From assembly GCA_964619815.1 (NCBI GenBank), contig CAZUGK010000055.1, positions 1 through 24,288 on the forward strand: 24,288 nt of DNA. The letters are read 5' to 3'. Below the pieces are notes generated by a model. The model saw only the letters and a program-made list of their open reading frames with translations, did not search any database and was not told where the DNA came from. Position 1 is the first letter of the stretch; each line of letters opens with the position of its first letter. Source of the stretch: BRH-c25 sp964619815. GTDB lineage: Bacteria; Bacillota; Clostridia; Lutisporales; Lutisporaceae. The position numbers and the translations under genes were made by a program. This document shows positions 6,040-13,355 of this stretch, piece by piece.

Positions 6040-7272
6040 TTATGAGTTTAAACCTGCTGCATAACCTGTAGAAAATGCAATTTGCAGATTAAAGCCTCCG
6101 GTAAATGCATCAAGGTCGATTATTTCTCCGGCAAAATACAAGCCCTTGACCAGTTTTGATTCCATTGTCTTCGGATTTATCTCCTTAAGATTGATACCCC
6201 CTGAAGTCACAATAGCCTCATCTATAGACCTTGTGCCTTCTATTGCGACAGTAAAGCCTTTGAGAAGCTTTACCATTGATTTTCTCTCCAGCTTTGTAAT
6301 CTGGTGTATCTCTTTAGTCTCGTCTATTCCCGAAAGAGCAATAACAACAGGTATGAGCTTCTGCGGAAGCAGCTCGTTAAGTGCATTTTTAAATCGTTTA
6401 TTGGAATTCTTCTCAAAATCCCGTATTATCCTTTTATCAAGCTCTTCCTCCGAAAGTGCAGGCTTAAGGTCAATGCTGATTTTTATATTCTTCTTTTTCC
6501 TGAGATAATCTGAGATATAAAAGCTTGCTGAAAGAATAATAGGCCCCGAAAGCCCATAATGAGTGAAAAGCATCTCTCCAAAGTCTTCATATATAACTTT
6601 TTCTTCTGCCATCGCTTTTATAGACACATTTTTCAGTGATAACCCCTGCAAATCCTTTATAAATGCATCTTTGGAAACAAGAGGCACCAGGGAAGGCATA
6701 AGCTTACTGACACTGTGCCCTGCCTTTCTTGCTATTTCATAGCCGTCTCCTGTTGAGCCTGTCTGCGGATAAGATACTCCGCCTGTGCAAAGGATGACAG
6801 AGCTGCACTCGATGAACTGTCCGTTATCAAGCAGCGCACCTTTTACTTCTTCATCCTCATGTATTATATTCAGTATTTTACTGTTAAGCTTAATATCTAC
6901 TTTGTACTTATTCATGTATCTTTCCAGTGCTTTGATTACGTCGCTTGACTTATCGGATGCAGGAAAAACTCTTCCGCCTCTCTCTACCTTGGTCTTAAGG
7001 CCGAGAGACTCTAAAAGCTCAATAAGGTCATTGTTTGAGAAGTTATTGAAGGAGCTGTAAAAAAATTTGGAGTTCTTCGGAATATTCTTCATAAATTCAT
7101 CAAAATCAGCTGCGTTAGTCACATTACAGCGGCCTTTTCCGGTAATGAAAAGTTTCTTGCCCAGCTTCTCATTTTTCTCTATAAGCAATGTCTTTCTCCC
7201 CATTGAAGCAGCTGTTCCTGCTGCTATCATTCCTGCAGGGCCTGCTCCAATGACTATCACATCATATTTCAA
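6040..7272 (-). CDS. FAD-dependent flavoprotein of the BaiN / HI0933 family
   Basis: The 410-residue protein begins with a dinucleotide-binding motif (GAGPAG, 9-14) followed by the family hallmark GKKLFITGKGRCNVTN near 38-53. The C-terminus has the second FAD-contacting block, GLYFAGEIIDLDAFTGGFNLQ. Members are annotated as NAD(P)/FAD-dependent oxidoreductases or 'aminoacetone oxidase-like' proteins. One member, BaiN, is implicated in bile-acid dehydroxylation, but the housekeeping role is unknown and nothing here suggests bile-acid metabolism. The start codon is TTG at 7272, with AAAGGAGG ten bases upstream; no ATG fits. The gene overlaps the end of the histidine phosphatase gene by 11 bases, so the two are co-translated. 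Confidence 0.9.
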   Translation of the reverse strand: MKYDVIVIGAGPAGMIAAGTAASMGRKTLLIEKNEKLGKKLFITGKGRCNVTNAADFDEFMKNIPKNSKFFYSSFNNFSNNDLIELLESLGLKTKVERGGRVFPASDKSSDVIKALERYMNKYKVDIKLNSKILNIIHEDEEVKGALLDNGQFIECSSVILCTGGVSYPQTGSTGDGYEIARKAGHSVSKLMPSLVPLVSKDAFIKDLQGLSLKNVSIKAMAEEKVIYEDFGEMLFTHYGLSGPIILSASFYISDYLRKKKNIKISIDLKPALSEEELDKRIIRDFEKNSNKRFKNALNELLPQKLIPVVIALSGIDETKEIHQITKLERKSMVKLLKGFTVAIEGTRSIDEAIVTSGGINLKEINPKTMESKLVKGLYFAGEIIDLDAFTGGFNLQIAFSTGYAAGLNS

Positions 7273-7924
7273 ACAAAACCGACCTCCTTTCCTGCTTTTT
7301 CACTCGATCTTCAATCAAATGGTTGGTATCATTCAGACATAATACTACCGGCCTTTCAGGATTATCCTCAGGAAAGCCTATAATCGATATTGATGCATTA
7401 TCAACCTTGAATTTGGTATAGTTCTTAAGGTCAATCCCCAGTATTCTGATTATTGCAGCCTTAATAGCCGTGCCATGGGACACCACCAGTATGTTGCTTC
7501 CCTTGTGGCAGCTTACTATTTCTTTAATTGCGCTGTAGGTACGTTCTGAAAGATCCAGGAAGGTTTCTGCTCCAGGAAGATTGAAATTGGCCGGGTCTTC
7601 GCTGTAAACCCTGAAATGCTCACTGTATTTTTCTTTTATTTCGTTGATGGTCATTCCTTCCCATGGTCCCAGACATATCTCGTGGTATTTGTCAGATTTG
7701 ACAATCCCGCATTTCTTGTAGCTTTTTATAATCTCAGCAGTCCTCAAAGCTCTTTTCAAGCTGCTGGAGTAGATATAGTCAATATCTTCGCAAGCAAGTC
7801 TTTTCGCCAGAAGTTCTGCTTGTTTTATTCCTTTATCGCTCAGCTCTGTATCAGTTTTTCCCTGAATCCTGCTGATTTTGTTCCATTCAGTTTCTCCATG
7901 TCTTACAAGATAAAGCTTTGTCAT
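7262..7924 (-). CDS. Histidine phosphatase family protein (phosphoglycerate mutase-like)
   Basis: Cytoplasmic phosphatase of the branch-1 histidine phosphatase superfamily. The nucleophile is His9 in LVRHGETEWN, the second catalytic histidine is His150 in VVSHG, and Glu82 (HEICLGPWEG) is the likely acid. These features, the 220-residue length and the SSSLKRALRTAE block resemble GpmB / CobC / phosphoserine phosphatase-type members more than glycolytic mutases. The substrate cannot be read from sequence. The ATG at 7924 has GGGGGG about six bases upstream; an in-frame TTG 15 bases earlier would include the ribosome-binding site. It is the first gene of the operon running to ispH-rpsA, behind an extended -10 box at 7951-7959. 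Confidence 0.9.
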   Translation of the reverse strand: MTKLYLVRHGETEWNKISRIQGKTDTELSDKGIKQAELLAKRLACEDIDYIYSSSLKRALRTAEIIKSYKKCGIVKSDKYHEICLGPWEGMTINEIKEKYSEHFRVYSEDPANFNLPGAETFLDLSERTYSAIKEIVSCHKGSNILVVSHGTAIKAAIIRILGIDLKNYTKFKVDNASISIIGFPEDNPERPVVLCLNDTNHLIEDRVKKQERRSVLFEI

Positions 7925-7950
7925 TGGATCCCCCCTCAATTTTCCATATT

Positions 7951-7959
7951 ATTATATCA
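7951..7959 (-). promoter_or_regulatory. Candidate extended -10 promoter of the histidine phosphatase operon
   Basis: On the minus strand TGA is immediately followed by a perfect TATAAT (7951-7956). No TTGACA-like box lies 16-18 bases upstream; that position is occupied by the T-tract of the preceding terminator. Placement between the terminator and the first gene supports it. Confidence 0.5.
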
Positions 7960-7969
7960 CACATCTATG

Positions 7970-8003
7970 AAAAAAATCCTGCTTTGTTTAAAGCAGGATT
8001 TTT
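7970..8003 (-). terminator. Rho-independent terminator of the kor-rpiR operon
   Basis: TCCTGCTTT (7977-7985) pairs perfectly with AAAGCAGGA (7990-7998), extended by five outer A-T pairs, and the minus-strand transcript runs into seven T residues just after the rpiR stop codon. Confidence 0.88.
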
Positions 8004-8004
8004 C

Positions 8005-8874
8005 TTATTCGTCCGTGTCCCCCGAGAATATGTTGTATTTGTTCCATATTTCTTCAAGGCTTGCAAAGGAGCTTGAAATATTATTTTTCTCCTTGATACC
8101 AACCGCAACTATTAGTGCGTTCAGCACACTCATGGGTGCTACTATTGAATCTACAAAGGACTCCATATTGCTTTTTGCGATAAGTGTACAGTCTGCATGG
8201 GAACATAAGGGTGACAGCATGCTGTCAGTTAGCGCAATTGTATTTGCGCCTCTGGATTTCACATACTCCAAAGCCCTAATTGTCCTCAAGGAATATCTTG
8301 GGAAACCTATTGCAATAACAAGATCATCCTTCCCTATTCTGAAAAGCTGTTCAAATATATCTCCAATGGTATATGTCACAACATGAACATTATCTCTGAT
8401 GAAGTTAAGATAGAAGCCAAGAAACTCAGCAAGGGCAGTAGAACTTCTCAGGCCGATTATATATATGCTTTTCGCTTCAGAAATGCTTTTTACAGCCTGA
8501 TCAAAGCTTGTCTGGTTTACCTCTTCAATTGTTGCCCTTATATTCTCCATATCGGATTTCAATACATTTTTCAGTATGCTATCCTTGTTTGTAAAGTCAG
8601 AGCTCATTTCGATTCTTTGTACTGTAGTAAGCTTGGTTTTGACCATCTCCTGCAGCTGTTTCTGCAGTTGCGGATAACCAATATAGCCTATTGCATTTGC
8701 AAACCTCACTACTGTAGATTCACTTACTCCGACCTTTTCCCCAAGTTTAGCAGCAGTCATAAATGCAGCTTTATCATAATTGTTCATTATGTATTGCGCT
8801 ATTATCTTCTGCCCTTTGCTCAGTCTATGAAAGTTTGTCTGAATTACCCTCATTAAATCAATAACTTCACTCAT
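8005..8874 (-). CDS. MurR/RpiR family transcriptional regulator
   Basis: 289 residues with the two-domain layout of the family. The N-terminal helix-turn-helix is at about 1-75, including AAKLGEKVGVSESTVVRFA as recognition unit. The C-terminal SIS sugar-phosphate isomerase-like sensor domain spans about 125-265, with strands such as SIYIIGLRSS and DLVIAIGFPRYS. Family members sense phosphosugars, but the ligand here is unknown. GGAG eight bases upstream supports the ATG. The gene starts 19 bases after korC and shares its terminator, so it is very likely co-transcribed with korDABC. That makes the oxidoreductase operon a candidate target, or puts the regulator under the same redox or carbon control; both are inference. 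Confidence 0.93.
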   Translation of the reverse strand: MSEVIDLMRVIQTNFHRLSKGQKIIAQYIMNNYDKAAFMTAAKLGEKVGVSESTVVRFANAIGYIGYPQLQKQLQEMVKTKLTTVQRIEMSSDFTNKDSILKNVLKSDMENIRATIEEVNQTSFDQAVKSISEAKSIYIIGLRSSTALAEFLGFYLNFIRDNVHVVTYTIGDIFEQLFRIGKDDLVIAIGFPRYSLRTIRALEYVKSRGANTIALTDSMLSPLCSHADCTLIAKSNMESFVDSIVAPMSVLNALIVAVGIKEKNNISSSFASLEEIWNKYNIFSGDTDE

Positions 8875-8893
8875 GCTTAAATCTCCAATTACA

Positions 8894-9427
8894 TTATTGA
8901 ATTTTTGCTATGTCATATCCCATAGAAAGCGCCTTCTTGTTCAGTTCCTCCGTACCCTTCGGAACTCTTGCAAGTACAGCCTTTTCCAATGACTCCCTGG
9001 ATATTAGCTTTGTTATTTCAACTATTGCCCCAAGGGCTACAATGTTTGTTACCATAGGTTTACCCAAATCATTGGCGGCAGTACTGAGTATCGGTACACT
9101 GTAAACCTGTTTGTTTTCAACATTTTCAATATTGACAGAGCTGTCAATAATAAGTATTCCGTTGTCCTTCAGTCCTTCACTATACTGCTCATAAGACTTT
9201 TGAGTCAGGGCAAGCAGTATGTCGCAATCTCTTACTTTAGGAAAATCTATGCTTTCAGTGGATATTATTACCTCGGATTTGCTTGCGCCGCCTCTTGCCT
9301 CAGGGCCATATGACTGTGTCTGAACTGCATTTTTCCCATCATTTATGGCACCTTCTGCAAGTATTATACCAGCTAGCAGCAACCCCTGTCCACCGGATCC
9401 GCTAAGTCTGACCTCATATTTTTCCAT
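8894..9427 (-). CDS. korC: 2-oxoacid:ferredoxin oxidoreductase, gamma subunit
   Basis: Gamma subunit of a four-subunit 2-oxoacid:ferredoxin oxidoreductase. The 177-residue protein begins with the subunit signature LSGSGGQG (8-15), followed by QSYGPEARGG near 38-47, which marks this family's gamma domain. AAGGAG upstream supports the ATG. The start codon lies two bases after the korB stop, so the subunits are translationally coupled. The symbol assumes a 2-oxoglutarate-type enzyme; see the alpha subunit. Confidence 0.93.
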   Translation of the reverse strand: MEKYEVRLSGSGGQGLLLAGIILAEGAINDGKNAVQTQSYGPEARGGASKSEVIISTESIDFPKVRDCDILLALTQKSYEQYSEGLKDNGILIIDSSVNIENVENKQVYSVPILSTAANDLGKPMVTNIVALGAIVEITKLISRESLEKAVLARVPKGTEELNKKALSMGYDIAKIQ

Positions 9428-9429
9428 AA

Positions 9430-10251
9430 CTATCTCTCCTTCTTTAATCTATCAATAATCTTCTGATACTCGCCGGTATACTCCGGTTCCGGGCTATTCT
9501 TAAACTCACCGATCAGGAATTTGCCTTCAAGTGCTTCAGGAGATAGTTTTGCTGCAGCAGAAATATTAACTGCATTTTCCTTCTGCCATTCCATCATATT
9601 TACAGCACTGCCCTTCTTGTTCTTTCTTCCATAATAAGTCGGGCACATGCTCATAGCTTCTATAAGAGAGAAACCGTCATTGTTCAGAGCGTTCTGCACA
9701 AGTGATGTCAAAAGTGTAGCATGATATGCAGTTGCCCTTCCGACATAGGTAGCTCCTGCTGATGCGGCCAGATTGCATATATCAAAGGCTTTATCAATGT
9801 TTCCGTACGGAGCTGTCGTTCCTTTATCAAATTTCGGAGTTGTAGGGGAGTACTGACCTCCGGTCATACCGTATATGTTGTTATTATATACTATAGCTGT
9901 TATCCCTATGTTTCTTCTGCATGCATGGATAAGATGATTGCCGCCTATTGCACTTGCATCCCCGTCACCCATGATGACAATTACCTTAATGTCCGGTTTT
10001 GCCATTTTTATTCCTGTTGCAAAAGCAAGAGCACGTCCATGTGTAGTATGAAGAGTATTGAAATCCAGATATCCCGGTGCTCTTGATGAACATCCTATAC
10101 CGGATACAATACATACTTTATTCTTATCAAGTCCGGCTTTATCAATGGCTGAGGCTATTGCCCTCGTTATTGTTCCATGACCGCAGCCGGGACACCATAT
10201 TTGCGGAAGCTTATCAGTTCGAAAATAATTTTCTATTAAAGTACTGGGCAT
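9430..10251 (-). CDS. korB: 2-oxoacid:ferredoxin oxidoreductase, beta (TPP-binding) subunit
   Basis: Carries the thiamine diphosphate site and a cluster ligand set. Seen in the 273 residues: WCPGCGHG at 19-26 (Cys20, Cys23), GIGCSS at 51-56 (Cys54), the TPP/magnesium motif GDGDAS at 95-100 with NNNIYGMTGGQ at 123-133, and a later cysteine in MCPTYYGRKNK near 208. This Cys set binds a [4Fe-4S] cluster in characterised homologues. GGAGG nine bases upstream fixes the ATG, one base after the korA stop. It works with korA, korC and korD to convert a 2-oxoacid plus CoA to acyl-CoA, CO2 and reduced ferredoxin. Confidence 0.95.
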   Translation of the reverse strand: MPSTLIENYFRTDKLPQIWCPGCGHGTITRAIASAIDKAGLDKNKVCIVSGIGCSSRAPGYLDFNTLHTTHGRALAFATGIKMAKPDIKVIVIMGDGDASAIGGNHLIHACRRNIGITAIVYNNNIYGMTGGQYSPTTPKFDKGTTAPYGNIDKAFDICNLAASAGATYVGRATAYHATLLTSLVQNALNNDGFSLIEAMSMCPTYYGRKNKKGSAVNMMEWQKENAVNISAAAKLSPEALEGKFLIGEFKNSPEPEYTGEYQKIIDRLKKER

Positions 10252-10252
10252 T

Positions 10253-11386
10253 TTATAGTACCTCCTCTATCTTCCTGACTATTTCTTCAGGATATATGAT
10301 TTCACAGCTAACCTTGTTCAATCTTTCAACTTTTGTTATGCCGTTGCATACTCTTTCAACTTCAAGGACCAGCTGTCCCAAATTCATTTCAGGTACTACG
10401 ATGGTTTTAACCTTTTTCGCAAGCTCCCTAAGTCTTTCTTCCGGGAAAGGCCATATGCTTATTGGTCTGAATATGCCAACTGGAATACCCTTGCTGCGGA
10501 GCATCTTCATTGCTGATTTAGCAGATCTTGCTACACAGCCGTATGATAATATTACTATTTCTGCATCTTCTGTATTTTCTTCTTCCCATGAAACTATTTC
10601 ATCTTTATGAATTTCTATTTTGTCAGAAAGCCTTCTTATGAGCTTATCAGCTACTGCCGTACTGTTGCTTGGAAAACCTGTTTCATCATGTACCAGACCG
10701 GTGACATGATATCTGTAGCCTGTTCCGAAATCAGCCATAGGAGGTACCAGGTCTTCTTCCGGTTTGTATGGCAAATATTCCTCGTTGCTGCAGTCAGGTC
10801 TCTTTCTGTCTATAACTTCTATTTCCGAAGCGTCAGGTAATTGTACTTTTTCCCTCATATGACCGATAACTTCATCCATAAGCAGTATAACCGGTGTTCT
10901 GAACTTCTCTGCCAAATTAAATGCCTTCACTGTCAGATCAAAAGTTTCCCTGACTGATGACGGGGTAAGTGCAATAACCGGATGATCTCCGTGAGTACCC
11001 CAGCGCGCCTGCATAACATCACCCTGAGCCGGTGACGTTGGCATACCTGTACTTGGGCCGCCTCTCTGCACGTCTACTATTACACAAGGCACTTCTGCTA
11101 TCGCAGCGTATCCTATATTTTCCTGTTTGAGGGAGAATCCTGGTCCGCTGGTTGCTGTCATGCTCTTTGCACCAGTTAGGGAGGCTCCTATGACAGCAGC
11201 TATTCCACCGATTTCATCTTCCATCTGCATGAACCTTCCGCCTACCAAAGGCAGCTTTTCTGCGGATAATTCCGCTATTTCAGTAGATGGTGTTATAGGA
11301 TAACCTGCATAGAACTTCATTCCAGCAGCAATTGCACCTTCAACACAAGCTTCGTTTCCTTGCATTAACCTAACCTTGCTTTTCAT
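10253..11386 (-). CDS. korA: 2-oxoacid:ferredoxin oxidoreductase, alpha subunit (2-oxoglutarate type likely)
   Basis: The 377-residue protein begins with the alpha-subunit signature LMQGNEACVEGAIAAG and has GYPITPSTE at 28-36, TSGPGFSLKQENIGYA at 79-94 and VQRGGPSTGMPTSP at 106-119. These match KorA (2-oxoglutarate oxidoreductase) annotations more closely than pyruvate or branched-chain enzymes, but substrate choice cannot be proven from motifs. The ATG at 11386 is chosen because GGGGAGG lies eight bases before it. A longer reading would extend through most of korD without a ribosome-binding site. It overlaps korD by 17 bases. A role in making or using 2-oxoglutarate through an incomplete TCA cycle is the likely context. 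Confidence 0.93.
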   Translation of the reverse strand: MKSKVRLMQGNEACVEGAIAAGMKFYAGYPITPSTEIAELSAEKLPLVGGRFMQMEDEIGGIAAVIGASLTGAKSMTATSGPGFSLKQENIGYAAIAEVPCVIVDVQRGGPSTGMPTSPAQGDVMQARWGTHGDHPVIALTPSSVRETFDLTVKAFNLAEKFRTPVILLMDEVIGHMREKVQLPDASEIEVIDRKRPDCSNEEYLPYKPEEDLVPPMADFGTGYRYHVTGLVHDETGFPSNSTAVADKLIRRLSDKIEIHKDEIVSWEEENTEDAEIVILSYGCVARSAKSAMKMLRSKGIPVGIFRPISIWPFPEERLRELAKKVKTIVVPEMNLGQLVLEVERVCNGITKVERLNKVSCEIIYPEEIVRKIEEVL

Positions 11387-11609
11387 TCTTCTTCCTCCCC
11401 AAATATATTGCATAATCAGGACACCTGAGTTCGCACATTCCGCACTGTATGCACTTATCAACATCAGCCATTACAACTTTTTCATTTTCAAGTGCCAGAG
11501 CTTTGGTGGGACAAAATGCTACACAAATGCCACAGCCTTTACACCATGCAGGTTTGATTACTATTTTCTCATTAGCTATTTCCCCTGCCTTGACGTCTTT
11601 CTTTTCCAT
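11370..11609 (-). CDS. korD: 2-oxoacid:ferredoxin oxidoreductase, delta (ferredoxin-like) subunit
   Basis: A 79-residue protein with two [4Fe-4S] cluster motifs, CKGCGICVAFCP (Cys23, 26, 29, 33) and CIQCGMCELRCP (Cys53, 56, 59, 63). It passes electrons from the TPP subunit to external ferredoxin. The start is the ATG at 11609, with GGAGG eight bases upstream; an in-frame ATG 39 bases earlier lacks a site. It is the first gene of the operon, about 90 bases downstream of the predicted transcription start. Confidence 0.94.
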   Translation of the reverse strand: MEKKDVKAGEIANEKIVIKPAWCKGCGICVAFCPTKALALENEKVVMADVDKCIQCGMCELRCPDYAIYLGRKKNEKQG

Positions 11610-11705
11610 TTCCCCGACCTCCAACAACATTCTTTTGAGACAATGCAATTTTTATTTCATTTTTGTACTTATAATAAAAATTTTGCAATTTTCCCTTCAT
11701 TTTTT

Positions 11706-11734
11706 AGTATATATTATTATAATCTCTATTGCAA
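11706..11734 (-). promoter_or_regulatory. Sigma-A promoter of the korDABC-rpiR operon
   Basis: TTGCAA (11729-11734) and TATACT (11706-11711) are separated by exactly 17 bases on the minus strand, each one mismatch or close to consensus. The predicted start is near 11699, leaving a leader of about 90 bases in which I see no clear riboswitch or attenuator. Confidence 0.7.
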
Positions 11735-11796
11735 TATTGAAAACCAAATAAATTTCATAATTTTGCTAAGCTTTTTCTTATATTATGGAAACTTAC

Positions 11797-11964
11797 TCAA
11801 GTTTCGTATATCGTTATCGTTCTTTTATCTCTATTCTTCCTTATCCCAAAAATAAGATTCTTATCCTTAAGGGATTTATTAAGAAAATCAACAATCTTGT
11901 ACAGCTCTTCGCCTTCTTCAAATTCCTTGACTGCTATCAGCTTTAAACTATCTTCCTTCTGCAT
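11797..11964 (-). CDS. Small YpmA-like (DUF4264 type) protein
   Basis: The 55-residue product (core EELYKIVDFLNKSLKDKNLI, then FGIRK and a TITIYET tail) resembles the Bacillus YpmA family of about 56 residues, recognised from pattern memory. Its function is unknown. I chose the ATG at 11964 because it gives the family length and AAGGGAG lies 11 bases upstream. AGGAG is also present but only one or two bases from the start, which is poor. Two in-frame upstream ATGs would give 62 or 79 residues. A perfect 12-bp inverted repeat lies 21 bases upstream of the chosen start. A hairpin with no T-tract covers the stop codon (11788-11805). Confidence 0.65.
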   Translation of the reverse strand: MQKEDSLKLIAVKEFEEGEELYKIVDFLNKSLKDKNLIFGIRKNRDKRTITIYET

Positions 11965-11984
11965 TCTCCTTTTAACTCCCTTCA

Positions 11985-12014
11985 TTAATATATTTCCACC
12001 ACGAAATATATTAA
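11985..12014. promoter_or_regulatory. Perfect 12-bp inverted repeat upstream of the YpmA-like gene
   Basis: TTAATATATTTC (11985-11996) and GAAATATATTAA (12003-12014) are exact inverted repeats around CACCAC. The site lies between the divergent starts of the YpmA-like gene and the membrane protein gene at 12060. It could be an operator for one or both, or an RNA hairpin in the leader of the minus-strand gene. No T-tract follows either arm, which argues against a terminator. Confidence 0.6.
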
Positions 12015-12059
12015 GCTTGGATTTCAATTTCTGCATATAATAAAAAGGGGGGGAATATT

Positions 12060-12521
12060 ATGTCTGATAATTTGCTTTCTGAAAATTTTAAAAACCCGGC
12101 AGGTACTATCAGCCAGGATGATTTGTCCGAACTGAAATTACTCGAAATAGATAATATAAGTAGTGTATTTTTCCTTATAGGAACCTTCATAGCAATGTAT
12201 GCAACCAGCGAGGCAGAGCAAGAAATAGTCTCCCCGGGAAAAAACCAGCCCTCCGGCCGGAGTGTAGCCACTCCAACAAGCAGTCGGAGTGAACTTCTAA
12301 TCCTGTTTAATATACTTTTCTTTATAGGCAGTATATTGCTTGCCAATACTGCAAGTGCAAGGCTGAGCAAACAGAAATCCGATATAAGCAAAAATGGCAC
12401 TCAATCAGAAATAAACAACCTAAAGGGTACTGAGATAGTATTACTTGGTATCATATTCAGGATAGTTGGTTATGTATTAGCCATTATCGGAAACAAGCTC
12501 AGGGCTGATAATCCGGTGTGA
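12060..12521 (+). CDS. Three-helix membrane protein of unknown function
   Basis: One of two plus-strand protein genes. The 153-residue product has hydrophobic segments at about 34-49, 78-97 and 125-144. The polar N-terminus contains LSEN, and the loop at 55-77 is rich in Ser, Pro, Gly and Thr (SPGKNQPSGRSVATPTSSRS). I do not recognise a family. The ATG has GGGGGGG about five bases upstream. The loop is encoded by an unusually GC-rich, hairpin-forming patch (12251-12290) that reads in frame and may be an insertion. The last 23 bases overlap the end of surE on the opposite strand. It is divergent from the YpmA-like gene and may share the inverted repeat between them. The strong ribosome-binding site and real helices make it a credible gene despite lacking homology evidence. 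Confidence 0.75.
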   Translation: MSDNLLSENFKNPAGTISQDDLSELKLLEIDNISSVFFLIGTFIAMYATSEAEQEIVSPGKNQPSGRSVATPTSSRSELLILFNILFFIGSILLANTASARLSKQKSDISKNGTQSEINNLKGTEIVLLGIIFRIVGYVLAIIGNKLRADNPV

Positions 12522-13278
12522 ACTTCCATTCCTTAAGCCTTTCCATGTCCTTATAGCCTGTGAGATCAACATGCAGAGGAGTTATTGATGCAAAGCCGTT
12601 TCTTACAGCATAAATATCAGTATCCTCTTCTATCTCATCTTCAACAAGCTCTCCTGCAAGCCAATAGTAGCTGTTCCCTCTTGGATCTTTCCTTTCTTCA
12701 AAATTATTCCTGTATTTTTTTACTCCCAGCTTTGTTATTTTTATACCCTTCAATTCATTAATGCTGTTAATCTCCGGAATGTTTATGTTTATTAGCATTC
12801 TTTCTTCCGCCGCATGCTGAAGCACCTGTTCTATTATACCCGCAGCAGCAAGAGCAGCAGCTGAAAAATCAGTTACATCATGCTTTGCATAGGAAACTGC
12901 CATTGCAGCTATGTTGAATAAAGAGCCTTCAATGGCTGCCGAAACAGTACCGGAATATATTATATCAGTTCCGAGATTCTCTCCGTTGTTTATTCCCGAT
13001 ATAATAAGGTCAGGCCTTTTGGGAAGCAATGTTTCTACGCCCAGCTTTATGCAGTCTGCAGGTGTGCCGCTTACCCACCATGCATCAATATCCAAATCAT
13101 ATAATTTTATTTTTCTGCATCTTAACGGTTGATGCATGGTTATTGCATGACCTATTGCACTCTGCTCCCTATCCGGTGCCACAACCGTGACCTTTCCCAG
13201 CTTTGTCATTCTCTTTGCCAGTTCATATATTCCCTTTGAATGAATTCCATCATCATTTGAGATAAGAATGTTTAACAT
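12499..13278 (-). CDS. surE: 5'/3'-nucleotidase SurE
   Basis: Metal-dependent phosphatase acting on nucleoside monophosphates in the cytoplasm. The 259-residue protein opens with ILISNDDGIHSKG (Asp9 and Asp10 bind the metal), followed by VVAPDREQSAIGHA with Ser40, and SGINNGENLGTD near 94-105 with the metal-binding Asn. These are the standard SurE motifs and the length is normal. AGGAGG six bases upstream fixes the ATG. It faces the plus-strand gene at 12060 and overlaps it by 23 bases at the 3' ends. Its start is divergent from the 13356 gene across about 77 bases, where I see no strong consensus promoter. Confidence 0.96.
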   Translation of the reverse strand: MLNILISNDDGIHSKGIYELAKRMTKLGKVTVVAPDREQSAIGHAITMHQPLRCRKIKLYDLDIDAWWVSGTPADCIKLGVETLLPKRPDLIISGINNGENLGTDIIYSGTVSAAIEGSLFNIAAMAVSYAKHDVTDFSAAALAAAGIIEQVLQHAAEERMLININIPEINSINELKGIKITKLGVKKYRNNFEERKDPRGNSYYWLAGELVEDEIEEDTDIYAVRNGFASITPLHVDLTGYKDMERLKEWKFTPDYQP

Positions 13279-13355
13279 TTGTGTCCTCCTATTTTTGTTT
13301 ATTTGCTTTACTATATGGTTATACTAAAACCAGTTCGTGCTGTGCAGGTGATAAA

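Noticed and set aside
7616..8386. Long plus-strand frame of 256 codons
   Set aside because: Antisense to the histidine phosphatase and rpiR genes, crosses a terminator, and has a protein composition typical of an antisense shadow.
11610..11700. Riboswitch in the korD leader
   Set aside because: The roughly 90-base leader is AT-rich with no recognisable conserved core or terminator hairpin.
12036..12041. TATAAT as the promoter of the membrane protein at 12060
   Set aside because: The implied transcription start would fall inside the ribosome-binding site, and no -35 box is present.
12011..12400. Minus-strand frame of 129 codons
   Set aside because: Antisense to the membrane protein gene, with no ribosome-binding site; the plus strand has a strong one and sensible helices.
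13281..13355. Upstream in-frame extension of the 13356 gene
   Set aside because: The added 25 residues would start directly at the surE start region, with no ribosome-binding site.
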